Shown here one piece after another: positions 31,828-40,036 of a stretch of DNA of 44,916 nt (positions within the stretch are counted from its first letter, which is position 1; every line of letters starts with the position of its first letter). The notes beneath the pieces are model-generated. The model saw only the letters and a list, made by a program, of their open reading frames with translations, was not told the DNA's origin and ran no database searches. Location: the IMG/VR virus record IMGVR_UViG_3300037187_000017, positions 1-44,916 of that record. One strand, 5' to 3'. This DNA is from a virus. The position numbers were made by a program, and so were the translations under genes.

Positions 31828-33884
31828 TCCGCCGTCTTGCTCTGCTCGTCGTCGCGGTGACGCTCACCATCCTGGGTACCGCCGGGATGGCGCTCGCGTC
31901 CACGTCGGCCCCGGCCCGGCCTGCCGCGACCCCCATCACCCAGTGCAGCCAGCTCCAGTTCCTGGGACCGCAGGCGGTGGCCGCCTGCAACCTTGGACCC
32001 CCGGCGAACAGCGCAATCAGCGGCCTGCTGCATGACCTCAACCCGGCCAACCTGGTCAACGGTGCCAACAACACCTGCCAGCCAGGGGTACCGATGCCGG
32101 AGTCCGCGGCTGACTCCACGCTGCTCGCGCCCTCCCCGGTTCCGGCGGCTCAGCGGACGCTGTGGACCTCCTACGGCACGTCCGGGCTGTTCTGGGCCCC
32201 CTACAACCTGCAGTGCTCCGAGTGGGAAGACCTGCTCGGCAACAGCTGGGCCAATGGGCTGTTCACTACCGCCAAGGTGATCACCTCGGTGACGCTGACG
32301 GTGGTGCACGCCGCCACCACGCCGAACCTGCTGCGCGGAATTCAGGGCACCATCGACAAGGCGATCGTCGCTGTCGGCAACGTTGCCAGGCAGTGGATGG
32401 TGGTCATCATCCTCCTGGGCGGCGCGTACATGGCGTGGGCGCTGCTGCGCCACCGGTCCCGCGAGGTGCTCACCTCCGTCCTGCACATGGTCATCTTTGC
32501 GGTGCCTCTGCTGCTGCTGATCGCCATGCCGCAGCTGTGGACCGGCATCCCGGCGTGGGTGGTCAATACCTCCACGTCGGTGACCAGCGACATCTTCTCC
32601 ACCATGCCGAAGGTGGGCGCCAGTACTTCCTGCCTGGCCGTCCAGCCGGGCGACCCGCAGTCCGCCGGGGAAGGAGCCACCGCTGCGGACCACGGCCAGG
32701 ATGCGCTGTGGGGCTTCATGGCGTGCCGCCCGTGGCTGGCCGGGGAGTTCTCCGACCCCGCGCTCCAGACGTCTTACGGCCGGGCGCTGCTGTGGAGCCA
32801 GAGCTTCGCAGCCGGTGAGCCGCAGACCACTGCTACCGCCAGCCTGAAGGCGCAGCTGTACGGCGGGATCGACAACGAGATCAACAAGAACGACCCCGGC
32901 TCGGTGGATCTGTTCGAGGGCAACCTGTACCAGCAGCGGATGATGATCGCCACTCTCGCCATCGTCATGGATCTGGTGCTGGCGGTCCTGTTCATCGGGC
33001 TGGCGTGCACGCTGCTGTTCGCTCAGGTCGGCTTCTTCCTGCTGATGGTCGCCGCCCCGGTCTTCCTGCTGGTTGGCATGTACCCGGGCACCGCTGGCCG
33101 GGTGTTCTGCCTGCGCTGGTACGAGCGGATGCTGGGCCTGCTGGTGAAGATGGCCGTGGCCACCGTCCTGCTGACCGGGATGCTGTGGGTGTTCGGGCTG
33201 CTGGTTGGCCTGTCCAGCTCGTGGCTGATCCAGGGCCTGCTGATCGTCGGGGCCGGAGTCACCCTCATCGTCAAGCGCAAGAAGATCATCACGGGCGCGG
33301 TCACCGCCAAGGGCAGCATGGCTGCGAAGGTCACCGGCACTCCTGCCGCAGCGCAGCCCGCGCACGCCACTGCGCCGAAGCGTGCTGTGGCCGGAGCGGG
33401 TGTGCTCGGGGCAGCGGCCGGATACGAGGCCGCCCGCCACCACGCATCCCGGCCTCCGGAGCAGAGTGCATTTCACAAGACGGTGAAGGCCGGCCAGCAG
33501 GTAGCGGCGGCGTACTCCACAGGCGGTCTGTCCGCTGCGGGTGCATCCGCATCCGGGCTTGCACACGGCCAGGTGCAGAAGCGCCGGGATGCGAAGCGTG
33601 CATCCGCTGAGCAGATGCAGGCGGATGCAGCCGCGAAAGAGCAGCAGTGGCGGGATGCACTCCCCGGCAAGGTGCACCAGCAGGCTGCATCCGAGCAGCT
33701 GCGCGGGAACTTCCCGAACGGGAAGGCAGCCCCGGTGCAGTGGGAGAACCCCGACTCTGCCAGGCACCGCCGCCGGGCACAGGAGCAGCTGGACGGCCAG
33801 TTCCCGGAGTGGAAGACCGCACCTCCGCCTGAGGAGCACCACGAGAACGGCAACGGCAGCCATCAGGACCGGGAAGAGGCGTAA
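31824..33884 (+). CDS. VirB6-like polytopic membrane protein (TcpH/Orf15 type)
   Basis: 686 residues with an N-terminal signal-like segment (LLVVAVTLTILGTAGMALA, to about 26), an extracellular Cys-containing domain (residues 40-150) and about six membrane helices (around 145-165, 190-210, 220-240, 375-395, 395-420, 440-485). The topology and the long C-terminal hydrophilic domain match VirB6/TrbL proteins of Gram-positive transfer systems. The tail contains two related motifs (QLRGNFPNGKAAPVQW and QLDGQFPEWKTAPP) and many basic residues. The DNA for this tail again carries dense TGCA and GCATCC. Confidence 0.78.
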   Translation: MIRRLALLVVAVTLTILGTAGMALASTSAPARPAATPITQCSQLQFLGPQAVAACNLGPPANSAISGLLHDLNPANLVNGANNTCQPGVPMPESAADSTLLAPSPVPAAQRTLWTSYGTSGLFWAPYNLQCSEWEDLLGNSWANGLFTTAKVITSVTLTVVHAATTPNLLRGIQGTIDKAIVAVGNVARQWMVVIILLGGAYMAWALLRHRSREVLTSVLHMVIFAVPLLLLIAMPQLWTGIPAWVVNTSTSVTSDIFSTMPKVGASTSCLAVQPGDPQSAGEGATAADHGQDALWGFMACRPWLAGEFSDPALQTSYGRALLWSQSFAAGEPQTTATASLKAQLYGGIDNEINKNDPGSVDLFEGNLYQQRMMIATLAIVMDLVLAVLFIGLACTLLFAQVGFFLLMVAAPVFLLVGMYPGTAGRVFCLRWYERMLGLLVKMAVATVLLTGMLWVFGLLVGLSSSWLIQGLLIVGAGVTLIVKRKKIITGAVTAKGSMAAKVTGTPAAAQPAHATAPKRAVAGAGVLGAAAGYEAARHHASRPPEQSAFHKTVKAGQQVAAAYSTGGLSAAGASASGLAHGQVQKRRDAKRASAEQMQADAAAKEQQWRDALPGKVHQQAASEQLRGNFPNGKAAPVQWENPDSARHRRRAQEQLDGQFPEWKTAPPPEEHHENGNGSHQDREEA
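33467..33739. repeat. Second TGCA / GCATCC-rich cluster inside the VirB6-like gene
   Basis: TGCA begins at 33467, 33542, 33560, 33574, 33599, 33616, 33626, 33656, 33673, 33686 and 33736; GGATGC/GCATCC occurs eight times. A 13 bp word GATGCACTCCCCG is shared with the first cluster (29874 and 33655). Both lie in hydrophilic, low-constraint coding regions, so the DNA may be the functional unit. Confidence 0.5.
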
Positions 33885-34945
33885 TGAAAGCCGCCGCTGC
33901 CGTCGCGGTAGCGCTGGCTGCCCTGCTCGTGCTCCCGCTGCTGGGGGTGATGTTCCTGGGTGCCCCGCCGCCGTTCATCCAGCACGGCTCATCCAGCAGC
34001 TGCGGGAAGGCCGTCACAGCCACCACCGTCTCGGTGACCACCGGGGGCGGTGGTGGCTCGCTGCCGCAAAACTGGAACGCTGTCGCGCAGTTCCTGATGT
34101 CCCATGGCTACAGCAAGAACGCGGCCGCCGGGATTGACGGGAACATCGAGTCCGAGTCCGGCGGGAACCCGGAGCAGCTCGAGATCGGAGGCGGAGGCGG
34201 CACCGGGCTTATCCAGTGGACCCCGGCCAGTTCCGCCGCCCCGCTTCAGCCGATCGTCACCGGGAATGTCAGCGCCGACCTGACCACCCAGCTGACCGAC
34301 CTGCTCGCTTACAACGCCGGGCGGGGACAGGCCGCAATCGCCACCCTCAACGCTGAGCCGACCGCCGGAGCGGCCGGTGCCTACTACGAGTCCGCGTTCG
34401 AGGCCCCGGCGAGCCTGGCCGACGCTGGCACCCGGTCGGGCAACGCCACCGCCGTGCTCACCGCGCTGGACAAGGGCACGGGCGGCGGTGGCACGGTGAC
34501 GACGGTGAGCACGACCACGCCGTGCGCCAGCCCGAAGACCGCCACGGCAGGCTCAGTCACTCCCCTCGCCACCGGCAAGGCGGCGGCCGCAATCGCGTAT
34601 GCGAAGCAGCAGCTCGGCAAGCCGTACCTGTTTGGCGGCACCGGCCCGGATGCGTTCGACTGCTCCGGCCTGGTGATGATGGCCTGGCGGGCCGCTGGCG
34701 TGGACATCCCCCGGACATCGGAGGCTCAGTACGCCGCGCTGCCGCACATCACGGCCGCACAGGCCCAGCCGGGTGACCTCATCTTCTACGCAGGCTCTGA
34801 CGGCACCCTGTCCAGCCCCGGCCACGTGGTGATGTACCTGGGCGGCGGGATGGTTATCCAGGCATTCATGACCGGCACCAACATCATGATCAACCCGCTG
34901 TCGTTCCTGACCTCCAGCGGCCTGGTGGGATACGCCCGGCCTTAA
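33884..34945 (+). CDS. Two-domain cell-wall hydrolase: lysozyme-like plus NlpC/P60 (TcpG/Orf14 type)
   Basis: 353 residues with a signal/anchor (AVAVALAALLVLPLLGVMF). The first domain (about 60-180) begins WNAVAQFLMSHGYSKNAAAG and contains NIESESGGN and GLIQWTP, the phage-tail-lysozyme (lysozyme2) pattern. The second (about 230-353) is NlpC/P60: C260 in AFDCSGLVM, H314 in GHVVMYLGG, preceded by GKPYLFGGTGPD. This exact pairing is the conserved wall hydrolase of Tn916 and pCW3. It opens peptidoglycan for the channel; it might also stand in for a phage endolysin. The start overlaps the previous stop (TAATG). Confidence 0.85.
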   Translation: MKAAAAVAVALAALLVLPLLGVMFLGAPPPFIQHGSSSSCGKAVTATTVSVTTGGGGGSLPQNWNAVAQFLMSHGYSKNAAAGIDGNIESESGGNPEQLEIGGGGGTGLIQWTPASSAAPLQPIVTGNVSADLTTQLTDLLAYNAGRGQAAIATLNAEPTAGAAGAYYESAFEAPASLADAGTRSGNATAVLTALDKGTGGGGTVTTVSTTTPCASPKTATAGSVTPLATGKAAAAIAYAKQQLGKPYLFGGTGPDAFDCSGLVMMAWRAAGVDIPRTSEAQYAALPHITAAQAQPGDLIFYAGSDGTLSSPGHVVMYLGGGMVIQAFMTGTNIMINPLSFLTSSGLVGYARP

Positions 34946-35019
34946 CGGGTGCCGGTCCCCGCGCGTCGGGCCGTGCAGCTCTCCAGCTCAGCGATCCGGA
35001 GCTCCAGGTCTTCGCTCAC
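34942..35019 (-). pseudogene. 25-codon remnant or micro-ORF at the phage/transfer-module junction
   Basis: GTG at 35019 overlaps the minor-tail stop (GTGA). The peptide begins VSEDLELRIAELESC, a coiled-coil start typical of small phage proteins after the tail genes, but stops after 25 codons in TTAA, the same four bases that end the hydrolase gene on the other strand. It may be a real micro-protein or the head of a phage gene cut when the transfer operon was inserted. This also marks the convergent end of both operons; no strong terminator hairpin is visible in the gap. Confidence 0.4.
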
Positions 35020-38000
35020 GCCACTCCGTTGGACGTGACAGTGGCGGTGATGTTGCCGGGGACGTAGTAGGGGATAGTGCTCCAGGGCGTTTCAGGTACG
35101 CAGTTGAGGGTGATGGTCCATATCCCTGACGGTCCCAGGTTCTCGCTGTACCCCCAGACCAGCTGGTTGATGGGGGCACCTCCGGACAGGAACGAAGGCG
35201 TCGCGGATATCTGCAGGAAGTCGCCTATCCGCATCGACGGGATGGCCGCGAACAGCAGCGCGACTTCAGGCCGGGCCATGTCGAACTGGATGCCCGGGTA
35301 CCTGTACTCGCTTACCCCGCCGACGCCCAGCAGGAATGCCGCGACCTCCGCGACAAAGGAATCATTGATTATGTTGATGGCCCGGGTCTGCTGGTAGCCG
35401 GTGCCGACGCCGGCAGGCGGGTCCAGGATTGACCGCGCGCCCGTGACCAGTACTGCCTCGATCGCGTAGCCGTCGTAGTTGGTCACGATGACGTCGTTTT
35501 TTATCAGCTGGTCGTCAAAGGCCGGCGTCAGGGCTCCGGCCAGCGCGCCTGACGTATAGCTCACCGACACCAGAGGATTCTGGAGCTGCATGGAAGCCTG
35601 GGTTCGGTAGCCGATCCCCATCTGGTCCCGGCACTCGTACAGCAGCCCGCAGTCGGAGTTCTCGATGGTCTGGAGAACAGCGGTGATCGTCCCGTCCACC
35701 TGCGGGCCCATCTCAACCCCGCCCGTATTGCCCTGGAGCGTGTCTATGACTTCGTAGGCGATGCCCTGCTCGGTGCACAGCCGCTCAAACCGGGGTACCG
35801 CGTACTCGCCTATGTTGCCGCCCATCGCTATCGACGCAGGACCCATATCTAGCGTGAAGTTGCTGACAGACAGGTGGCCGACTGCCGTGTCTACCAGCTC
35901 CCCGGCCCCGTTGAACTCGATGAAATAGACGCCCTCGACGGTACCGCCGCCATCGACAGCGAAAGAAATGTACTCCAGGGCGGTATTGGAGTTCGCCTCT
36001 ATGGTCTGGATGAGCACTGCAAGGCCGCTCCCGTAGTTGTACACCTGCATTGACAGGTAGACGGGCAGGCCGCTGTAGTCAAACTCCAGCCCTGCGTTGA
36101 ACAGCAGGCCAGCCCCGGTACCGCCAGTGCTGGACTGGTTGCTGTACCCGTAGAACCGCAGGCCGCCGTTGTCCTGGATGTAGCACTGGAACGAGGCCAC
36201 CGTCCCGGTGCTCTGCACGTTGACGAGGCCCACCTGGGGCTGGCCGACAGACTGGAATCGGGAGTTAACTCCGCTGTCGTTGCCTGCCGGGATGCTGAGC
36301 AGGAACCGGGCTGCGATGCTTGCCGGATTTTGCTGCTCGTAGGTGGGGAAGAAGGAGAACGAGCTGCCGTTGAACGCAGGCAGCGCGTTGGAGCCCGGGA
36401 ACGCCGTGTTTGAGGCAAACGACGGGGTTGTCACGGGGGACTCGTTCGCCCAGGTTCCCGGAGTATTGCTGAGGTCAAAGCCGCCTTCTGTGATTTCGCC
36501 TACCGGCAGGAAACTGGCGAAGCTCATAGATCCGGTGGCGTCTTCCATCGGCCAGTAAGCTATCGGGGCCACGCCCTCCTGGACAAGATTGATCGTGTGG
36601 TACCTGCGGAATGCGCTGCCGATTGGCGTGGTGGCCTGGGAAAGCCGCCGCCAGATCCCGGATACGGTGACCTGCGCATAGATGTCGCTCTGGGTTGGAT
36701 CCCAGGCCAGCGGCCACTCGCTTATCTCGCCCCAGAAGCGGTAGCCGGAGTAGAGGGTCAGGCTCGCCGATTCGGAGTTCACCGCGATCCGCAGCTCGGT
36801 GTTCAGGCCGAGGTACGGATAGTAGACACCGGCCGGGTTGAGCGGCGAGAAGCGGCCGTCCCGGTTGTCCAGGGTCAGCGTCATCTGGCTGGCCTGGATG
36901 CTGCTCTGCTCGTTCGAGCGGCCCATGCCTGTGATGGCGATCGGGTCGCGCTGGTAGACGTAATCAGTGATGTCCACCCAGTTCCCGTTGACCATCAGAT
37001 CCACCACGATGCCCAGCGGCTTCTCAGGGAAAGGCGCGTAGAACGCGACCCCGGTCCCGCCCTGAACGCTGACCGGGGCAGCCGACCCGGCCACGTTGGT
37101 AACACCGGCCGCTGTACCAGCGCCTCCGGCCACGGTCACCGATGCCGCTGTCCCGATGACCGCCGCACCGTACGGCGCCCCCAGCGCGAACGTGGCGATG
37201 CACGCCTCATAGTTGCTGGCACTGCCGAACGTCCCCGAGTAGGTGGCCACTCCCGTAGCGTGCGCGCCCTGGTAGCCGCTGATGGCCGCATTGGCCTCAG
37301 CAGGCTCGTTCAGCCATGGCGTGCTGGGGCCGGCAATCGAGCTCGGGCTGCTCTGGCCGTAGACCACGCCCACCCAGAACTCGGCACTGTAGAGGGTCGC
37401 GGCGGTGGAGACTGTAAACGTGGTGCCGCCTGACGTGACGCGGGCGGTCGCCACCTGGTCCAGGAGGATCGGGCCGGGCACCTCGTAGGCGTACAGGGCA
37501 GCAGCCCCGGAGGCCAGAGAAATCGTGGCCCCCGGGCTGGCTCCGACACCGGAGTAGTAGTAGATCCAGGTGTAGCCGCCCGCGCTGATCTCGGCGAGGC
37601 TCAGCACCTGCCCGTTGCCCGCGAGGGTGACCGGGGGAGTTGCCCCGGTGGGCCGGGACATGGCGAGGATAACGCTGTTGCCCGGCGTGATCGGATTCGG
37701 GAATGTGATGGCGCCTGCGTTGAGCACCGGCACGGCGATCTGGACGATGCCGTTGGATACTGTCTGCCCGGTGCCCCCGGCCGCGGCCACGTTCGCCGCG
37801 ACACCGATGACTGCTGCCGCCGCGCCGCCTGGCGCCGCTTCCATCAGCAGGAGTGCGGCGTCCTCAGAGAACAGGTTGCCTCCCACCTCGTCGGTGAGGG
37901 GTATGGACGCGGCAGTCGCCCCCGTGCCGCCCTGGGCCGTGACGGGAGCCGCCACCCCGCGGACGCTGGCAGGTGCCACCTGAGCCACCCAGATGCCCGC

Positions 38001-39335
38001 ATAGGCGCCTGCCGCGGCGTTCGACTCCACCAGCGGAGTCCAGGTCAGGCCGCTACTGTCGGCCAGGGCCATCGTGATGACGCCGCCCGGCAGGTAGTTG
38101 GAGTTGCACACCACCGAGGCGACCAGCAGCGAGCCGGTGGGAGCCCCCGAGGGGAAGATCGCGGTCTGCTGGACATTCGGTGTGGTGAAGTCCTCGGGGT
38201 TTTCCCCGAGCGCGGTGAGCGTCTTCGTCACCGATATGCCGCTGCCCGCCAGGATCTCGGCCATCGCGTAGTTGACCCGCGTGTTCGACGGAGCGGAGGC
38301 GCCGAGGAAGACCGCGCCGCCGCTGTGCGACACCAGGGACGTGGAGTGGAATGTGCCGTAGGCCGCCAGGTTCACCGCGTCGTAGACGTTCTGGCTGAAG
38401 GTGGTGGCGCCGGTCGGTGTATAGGTGGTTCCCGGCTGCCACTCCATCAGCGCGCCGGTCAGCCGCGAGTTAGTGCCGTTGGGTGTGATGGAGTAGTTCG
38501 GCAGGTCTGAGGCACCGCCGGAGTAGGCGGCGAAGGTCTGGGCGCCCGCCAGGATCGACGCCACCGACGCTGCTCCAGCCAGGGCCTCAACCGTCAGGGC
38601 CATGCCGATCGTGGGGACGCCCTGGTACCCGGTGGTGCCGGTGGTGCCCAGGACCCCGCCGCCCGCGGTCGCGGTGATGGCCATTGCTGCTGACGGCACG
38701 GGGATCGTCAGGACCAGGAACCCGGTGTAGAAGGTGGAGCTTTCCTGGCTGGTGATCACCGGGTTGGAGGTGGGCCCGGTGTATTCGCACAAGCCGACGC
38801 AGGTGGCCTGGTAGCCGCCGCCGATCGAGTTGTCCGGGCCGATCGGCGGGATGACCGTAGTCCAGGTGGCGGGCAGGGTCTCGGTGTGCAGGCCGGACGT
38901 GAACCCGCTCGCCCCGTAGTCGATGCCCCCGGCGAGCAGCACCACCGTCTGGCCGGAGGTCACCCCGCCCGGGAACGTGGGGCTGTAGGTGACAACCCCG
39001 CCACTGCTGTTTGAGAACGAGCTGGCCGCTACCGTGGCCGGGGGATAGGCAGCCACCGTGACAACCGCGACACAGGTGCCGCTGAAGGTGACCGTGTACG
39101 CGCTCTCGCTGCCCGCGGTCTTGGTGAAGACCCCGAACGGCGCGGACCCTGCAGACTTCGCGGACCAGCCGGACGGCGTTGACGGGTACACCGTGCCAGC
39201 GGACGGCACGCCACCGAACGCGCACATGACCAGCAGGTCGCCGGAGTTGTACGCCGGAGGCGGCTGTACGGTTACGGTCGTCGCAGTCCCGGTCTGCGGT
39301 GTGGCCCCGAAGCTCCAGGACAGCGCGTTGGTCAT
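35016..39335 (-). CDS. Large minor tail protein (tip/fibre-like) with shared 22-residue repeats
   Basis: 1439 residues starting at ATG 39335 (TGATG overlap). The N-terminal 440 residues are beta-rich decoration-type domains (SGDLLVMCAFGGVPSAG, VVTVAAYPPATV). Four copies of the repeat of the 2929-6255 protein occur at about residues 450-760 (VRGVAAPVTAQGGTG, VIGVAANVAAAGGTG, GTAASVTVAGGAGTAAG, GSAAPVSVQGGTG). The C-terminal half begins VDLMVNGNWVDITDYVYQRD and includes LTLDNRDGRFSPLNP, typical of actinophage distal/minor tail proteins, with a probable lectin-like insert. It likely contacts the cell surface. Confidence 0.75.
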   Translation of the reverse strand: MTNALSWSFGATPQTGTATTVTVQPPPAYNSGDLLVMCAFGGVPSAGTVYPSTPSGWSAKSAGSAPFGVFTKTAGSESAYTVTFSGTCVAVVTVAAYPPATVAASSFSNSSGGVVTYSPTFPGGVTSGQTVVLLAGGIDYGASGFTSGLHTETLPATWTTVIPPIGPDNSIGGGYQATCVGLCEYTGPTSNPVITSQESSTFYTGFLVLTIPVPSAAMAITATAGGGVLGTTGTTGYQGVPTIGMALTVEALAGAASVASILAGAQTFAAYSGGASDLPNYSITPNGTNSRLTGALMEWQPGTTYTPTGATTFSQNVYDAVNLAAYGTFHSTSLVSHSGGAVFLGASAPSNTRVNYAMAEILAGSGISVTKTLTALGENPEDFTTPNVQQTAIFPSGAPTGSLLVASVVCNSNYLPGGVITMALADSSGLTWTPLVESNAAAGAYAGIWVAQVAPASVRGVAAPVTAQGGTGATAASIPLTDEVGGNLFSEDAALLLMEAAPGGAAAAVIGVAANVAAAGGTGQTVSNGIVQIAVPVLNAGAITFPNPITPGNSVILAMSRPTGATPPVTLAGNGQVLSLAEISAGGYTWIYYYSGVGASPGATISLASGAAALYAYEVPGPILLDQVATARVTSGGTTFTVSTAATLYSAEFWVGVVYGQSSPSSIAGPSTPWLNEPAEANAAISGYQGAHATGVATYSGTFGSASNYEACIATFALGAPYGAAVIGTAASVTVAGGAGTAAGVTNVAGSAAPVSVQGGTGVAFYAPFPEKPLGIVVDLMVNGNWVDITDYVYQRDPIAITGMGRSNEQSSIQASQMTLTLDNRDGRFSPLNPAGVYYPYLGLNTELRIAVNSESASLTLYSGYRFWGEISEWPLAWDPTQSDIYAQVTVSGIWRRLSQATTPIGSAFRRYHTINLVQEGVAPIAYWPMEDATGSMSFASFLPVGEITEGGFDLSNTPGTWANESPVTTPSFASNTAFPGSNALPAFNGSSFSFFPTYEQQNPASIAARFLLSIPAGNDSGVNSRFQSVGQPQVGLVNVQSTGTVASFQCYIQDNGGLRFYGYSNQSSTGGTGAGLLFNAGLEFDYSGLPVYLSMQVYNYGSGLAVLIQTIEANSNTALEYISFAVDGGGTVEGVYFIEFNGAGELVDTAVGHLSVSNFTLDMGPASIAMGGNIGEYAVPRFERLCTEQGIAYEVIDTLQGNTGGVEMGPQVDGTITAVLQTIENSDCGLLYECRDQMGIGYRTQASMQLQNPLVSVSYTSGALAGALTPAFDDQLIKNDVIVTNYDGYAIEAVLVTGARSILDPPAGVGTGYQQTRAINIINDSFVAEVAAFLLGVGGVSEYRYPGIQFDMARPEVALLFAAIPSMRIGDFLQISATPSFLSGGAPINQLVWGYSENLGPSGIWTITLNCVPETPWSTIPYYVPGNITATVTSNGVA

Positions 39336-40036
39336 CAGGAGAAGTTGTTCCAGGACATGGTGAACGCGCCGCCGGAGTACGCACTAGGCGTCTGGTCGGT
39401 GAGCACGTTGACCGTGGTGATGTAGTTCAGGTCGAAGGTGTTGATAGCGGGAACGGTGGCGATGTTGCTGAAGGTGAGCGTCCCGTAGTCAGGCAGGTCG
39501 TTGGAGCCTTCCTTCTCGATGATGATCTCGGCCGTGTTGTACGGGTAATTCCACTGGCCAGTGCAGACGCCCACCGACTGGACCGGGGTTGAGCTCGTTA
39601 CCGACCAGCCTTCGGTGTGGTTGACCTGCGTAGCCACCCAGTAGTTGCCGGTGATGGCAAGCGTCAGCGTCAGGACATCCCCGGCGGCCAGCGGGTAGAC
39701 CGAGATGTCCCAGAACTCGCTGCCAGCGCCCCCGGAGCCTGAGATAAACCATGTCCAGGACGACAGGGGATTGTTGTTGCCGGAATGCCCGGTGTCGTAG
39801 ATGGAGTAGATCCCCGTCTGCATGACGTTGCCGATGCCCACCCAAATGCTTGAGTAGGCCCCGGCATCCCCGGACAGCGCGGGAACCGTGAAGGTAGCCG
39901 TGACCGAGGTGACCGGCGCGCTGGTCGCCTGGTAGACCAGGCCGCCCCAGCCGGTCTGCGTGGAGGTGCCCGGAACCGGCGGCCAGTCACCGTCCCAGGT
40001 GTTAGTCCGCTCCAGAAGTCCCGCAGGCAGGCTCAT
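39335..40036 (-). CDS. Tail protein with peptidase G1 (eqolisin)-like domain
   Basis: 233 residues; nearly the whole chain is one beta-sandwich. The landmarks SSIWVGIG then VMQTGIYS (Q73), SSWTWFIS, LAAGDVLTL and TAEIIIEKEG (E170/E174) with PDYGTLTFSNI match the order and spacing of fungal and bacterial glutamic peptidases (scytalidoglutamic type: WVGI, LQTG, ysaWyEW, GD, AEWIvE, fgtvtF), including a Gln and a Glu at the catalytic positions. The fold can also be a non-catalytic lectin-like module. It sits between GH16-like and minor tail genes, overlapping each by a few bases. Confidence 0.6.
   Translation of the reverse strand: MSLPAGLLERTNTWDGDWPPVPGTSTQTGWGGLVYQATSAPVTSVTATFTVPALSGDAGAYSSIWVGIGNVMQTGIYSIYDTGHSGNNNPLSSWTWFISGSGGAGSEFWDISVYPLAAGDVLTLTLAITGNYWVATQVNHTEGWSVTSSTPVQSVGVCTGQWNYPYNTAEIIIEKEGSNDLPDYGTLTFSNIATVPAINTFDLNYITTVNVLTDQTPSAYSGGAFTMSWNNFS

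Noticed and set aside
31722-33863. 713-codon minus-strand frame opposite the VirB6-like gene
   Set aside because: Low-complexity His/Gln/Arg-rich shadow; topology and overlaps support the plus strand.
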